A DNA stretch of 16,241 nt from positions 1-16,241 of the forward strand of contig JBJOGJ010000066.1 in the NCBI GenBank assembly GCA_046048295.1, read 5' to 3'. Shown here one piece after another: positions 14,316-16,241 of this stretch. The stretch is from CBDCWA01 sp046048295. Lineage in GTDB: Bacteria; Pseudomonadota; Alphaproteobacteria; Rhizobiales; Hyphomicrobiaceae. The notes under the pieces are model-generated. The model worked only from the letters and a program-made list of their open reading frames with translations. It was not told the DNA's origin and did no database searches. How positions within the stretch are numbered: position 1 is the first letter of the stretch; each line of letters opens with the position of its first letter. Both the position numbers and the translations under genes were made by a program.

Positions 14316-15962
14316 CTATCGGGATTTGATGCGCTTCCTGAGTGCATCGAGTAACTCGGGCGTGTCGACATCGTCGAAGATTGCCTCTGTTGCCAACTCG
14401 ACTTCGACGACTTCTTCGGAGTGCTCCTCTAGCAGAGCGCGAGCGCCCTTGTCGCCCGAGGCTTTGTCCCGCATGTCGTTGAACAGGTCGGCACTCCACA
14501 GAATTGGATTGCCGCGCTTGCCGTGAGCCGTGGGGACGATGATCGAACGATGCTCCTTCGGCGCGAATGCGGAAATCATCTTGTCGAGGTGCTCTGGCTG
14601 CAACTCCGGCATGTCGCCCAGTACGATCAGCGCGCCATCGACGTTACGCGGCAACGCGGCCAGTCCGGTCTTCATGGAACCGGAGATGCCGTTCGCATAG
14701 TCCGGGTTGTGGGCAAACGAGACGTCGAGTTCGGCGAGCTCATTCCGGACGATGTCGGCCTGGTGCCCGGTCACGACGACGACCGGGCGGGCGCGGCTCG
14801 CAAGCACTGTTTCCACGACCCTGCGTACCATTGTTTTGCCGCCGACATCGGCGAGCAACTTGTTCTGTGCGCCCATCCTCGTCGAGCGACCGGCGGCCAT
14901 CACGATGGCAGCTATCGCCGGCTCGGTGCGGGATTCCGCCTCGTCCTCGCCGACAGCTCGCGCCTGCGGGCGAATGGCGATCTCCATCAACAAGCCGCCA
15001 ACACCCATGGCGGCGATATCGGACGATCGTACAGGAATTCCTGCGATCCGGCGCTCCAGAACCCAGTCGAAGCCGTTGAGTTTCGGCGAGCCAGCGCAGC
15101 TTGGGACGCCGATCACGTCCTTTTCCCCGAGGCGGCCGGCCAGCAGAAGGTTGCCGGGATCAACCGGCATTCCGAGATGAACAATCTCGCCACCTGCCTC
15201 GATGATAGCTGCAGGGATTACGTCGCCGCGATCGACGATTGCCGAAGCCGCGAATACGAGAATTGGATCATGTCCCTTTGCTGCGAGTTCGTCGATGGCA
15301 TTACGGACCGCCCTGGTGTCATGGGATACCTCGACAGTTGCGGCGAGCGAATTACCCAGGGCCGCCAGCCGGTCAGCCATGACCTTGCGCCGCTTTTCGA
15401 GGATGCTGGTCTTGGTACCAGGCAGCTTGGTCATTATGAGTGCTGCAGATTTCTTCTGGAACGCCGTGGCTGCCACATGGCCCTGGTTGCCGCCGCTTTC
15501 ATTGGCGAGCTGCTCGGCCTTGGCGACAACGGATTCGGCGAGAGCGAAAGTGATTACCTTCACCGTTGCGAGCATCTGACCCTTGCGTACCCTTTCGAAC
15601 GGGGGGACGGTGGCAATGGTCAAGCCTTCGTCAATCGTGTTCAGTCGATTGATCAATTCGGCGTTGATCAAAGCCACTCCATCGTGCTCCGAGAACAGGT
15701 TCGCACGGCCGGTGAATGGTGCCGCAACTCGCGCGCCTGGGCCGGCAAGGACCATCGCAACGCGGTGCGCGGCCTCATCTTCGCCGATGTCGTCGGGGTC
15801 TAGGTGTGCACCAATGATCTCGTCCATGCCGGCTGCCGCGAGCCGCGCGATGTCGTCATCTGTCAGGATGCGGCCCTTCTTAAGGGTGCCGCCTGCCACC
15901 TTGTGCGAGTGGGCGAGGATGGCACCCGTCGCTTGCGAAAGGGCGATGCGGCCAAATTTCAT
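14316..15962 (-). CDS. Molybdopterin-binding domain fused to MobA/MocA-like nucleotidyltransferase
   Basis: This 548-residue cytoplasmic protein has two parts. Residues 1 to about 335 look like a MoeA/MogA-type molybdopterin-binding region: KFGRIALSQATGAILAHSH at the start, GDVIPAAIIEAGG (246-258), LGMPVDPGNLLLAGRLG (263-279) and IGVPSCAGSPKLNGFDWVL (284-302). Residues about 350-548 are a MobA-like NTP transferase: MAAGRSTRMG (355-364), Lys368, VLGDMPELQP (447-456) with Asp450, GKRGNPI (481-487) and FDDVDTPEL (529-537). Together they suggest molybdenum cofactor handling and cytidylyl transfer for xanthine dehydrogenase/CO dehydrogenase-type enzymes. The ATG at 15962 overlaps the coxE stop (ATGA) and has GAGG nine bases upstream within coxE. 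The similar glycosyltransferase-type label sometimes given to this architecture is less informative. Confidence 0.88.
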   Translation of the reverse strand: MKFGRIALSQATGAILAHSHKVAGGTLKKGRILTDDDIARLAAAGMDEIIGAHLDPDDIGEDEAAHRVAMVLAGPGARVAAPFTGRANLFSEHDGVALINAELINRLNTIDEGLTIATVPPFERVRKGQMLATVKVITFALAESVVAKAEQLANESGGNQGHVAATAFQKKSAALIMTKLPGTKTSILEKRRKVMADRLAALGNSLAATVEVSHDTRAVRNAIDELAAKGHDPILVFAASAIVDRGDVIPAAIIEAGGEIVHLGMPVDPGNLLLAGRLGEKDVIGVPSCAGSPKLNGFDWVLERRIAGIPVRSSDIAAMGVGGLLMEIAIRPQARAVGEDEAESRTEPAIAAIVMAAGRSTRMGAQNKLLADVGGKTMVRRVVETVLASRARPVVVVTGHQADIVRNELAELDVSFAHNPDYANGISGSMKTGLAALPRNVDGALIVLGDMPELQPEHLDKMISAFAPKEHRSIIVPTAHGKRGNPILWSADLFNDMRDKASGDKGARALLEEHSEEVVEVELATEAIFDDVDTPELLDALRKRIKSR

Positions 15963-16241
15963 TTCCTCGAACCTCGTTGTTGGACCGATAGGGGTGGCCG
16001 CCGGCCACCCGACAGGGCAGCTGCCAGCTCTTCCAGGCTGCGAACGTTATGACAAGCAAGCCGGATGCTGGCATAGCGATTGAGAACGCCTGCCCCACGA
16101 GCAAGCGGTTCATAGCCATCATAGCGCAGAAGCGGATTGAGCCAAACCAGCCGCCGACACGAAGCGCGGAGGCGCCGGGCCGCTCGATCGAGGCTTTCAC
16201 CGCCTTCCCGGTCGAGACCATCCGTGACGAGCAGGACCGTC
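15959..16241 (-). CDS. coxE: CoxE-like VWA-domain protein, C-terminal part (cut by window edge)
   Basis: This is an open minus-strand frame of 93 codons ending in TGA at 15959-15961; the 5' part lies beyond 16241. It opens with TVLLVTDGLDREGGESL, the strand and loop near the end of a von Willebrand factor A fold, and continues with RLVWLNPLLRYDGYEPLARG and SIRLACHNVRSLEELAAAL, a strong match to the C terminus of CoxE. CoxE works with the AAA+ protein CoxD in maturing the Mo-Cu or Mo active site of CO dehydrogenase-type enzymes. The last four bases overlap the start of the MoCF/nucleotidyltransferase gene, so the two are translationally coupled. The metal-binding (MIDAS) N-terminal motifs cannot be checked here. 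A different frame, 15880-16221, is a shadow. Confidence 0.8.
   Translation of the reverse strand, partial: TVLLVTDGLDREGGESLDRAARRLRASCRRLVWLNPLLRYDGYEPLARGAGVLNRYASIRLACHNVRSLEELAAALSGGRRPPLSVQQRGSRK

Noticed and set aside
13492..14499. Minus-strand open frame of 335 codons
   Set aside because: It covers coxG, part of the ABC ATPase and the end of the MoCF gene in the wrong frame; coxG has a clear start, SRPBCC motifs and a terminal membrane helix.
14523..15803. Plus-strand open frame of 426 codons
   Set aside because: It lies wholly antisense to the MoCF/nucleotidyltransferase gene, which has clear motifs. The translation is rich in Arg, His and Cys without any recognisable pattern, as expected for a shadow frame in GC-rich DNA.
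1..16241. Mobile elements, CRISPR arrays, tRNA or rRNA genes
   Set aside because: I looked for transposase or integrase motifs, terminal inverted repeats, regularly spaced repeats and tRNA-like cloverleafs and found none that hold up by eye.

Overview
The window is GC-rich, densely packed bacterial DNA. The gene content suggests an alphaproteobacterium, probably Hyphomicrobiales or a relative: several Bug/TctC-type periplasmic binding proteins, a Cox-type maturation block for a molybdenum hydroxylase, and hydrolases typical of soil catabolic regions. This lineage call rests on gene families and composition only; there is no rRNA or marker gene. I see no transposase, integrase, tRNA, CRISPR array or phage gene. 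No stretch over 300 bases lacks a gene.

Region A (1-7285) is built around three TctC/Bug-family solute-binding proteins (1403-2419, 4743-6038, 6233-7285). They alternate with enzymes: a metallo-beta-lactamase-fold hydrolase (227-1261, divergent from the first binding protein), a 2OG-Fe(II) oxygenase-like protein (2439-3062) and an M20/AbgB-type amidohydrolase (3097-4566, divergent from the second binding protein). No TctA or TctB membrane component is present. The second binding protein carries an extra C-terminal domain of about 85 residues. A strong terminator follows it, and a possible operator and a hairpin lie before the third.

Region B (7298-10735) is a minus-strand run read as MFS transporter, Rieske ferredoxin-like protein, amidohydrolase-2 family enzyme and VOC enzyme. 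It looks like a small catabolic unit for an unknown organic acid or aromatic compound, but no oxygenase large subunit is present.

Region C (10821-13593) is an ABC importer of the siderophore/cobalamin (FecBCD/BtuFCD) type. Its binding protein is divergent from the permease and ATPase, and the two 5' ends meet head to head or overlap.

Region D (13705-16241) contains CoxG on the plus strand and, convergent on the minus strand, a CoxE fragment that overlaps by 4 bases a two-domain protein joining a molybdopterin-binding domain to a MobA/MocA-like nucleotidyltransferase. This is a maturation module for a xanthine dehydrogenase/CO dehydrogenase-type molybdoenzyme whose structural genes must lie outside the window.

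A plausible joint reading is that regions A and B take up and break down small carboxylates or amides, region C imports a metal chelate or corrinoid, and region D matures a molybdenum hydroxylase. Only the family assignments are directly supported. Substrates are unknown throughout.
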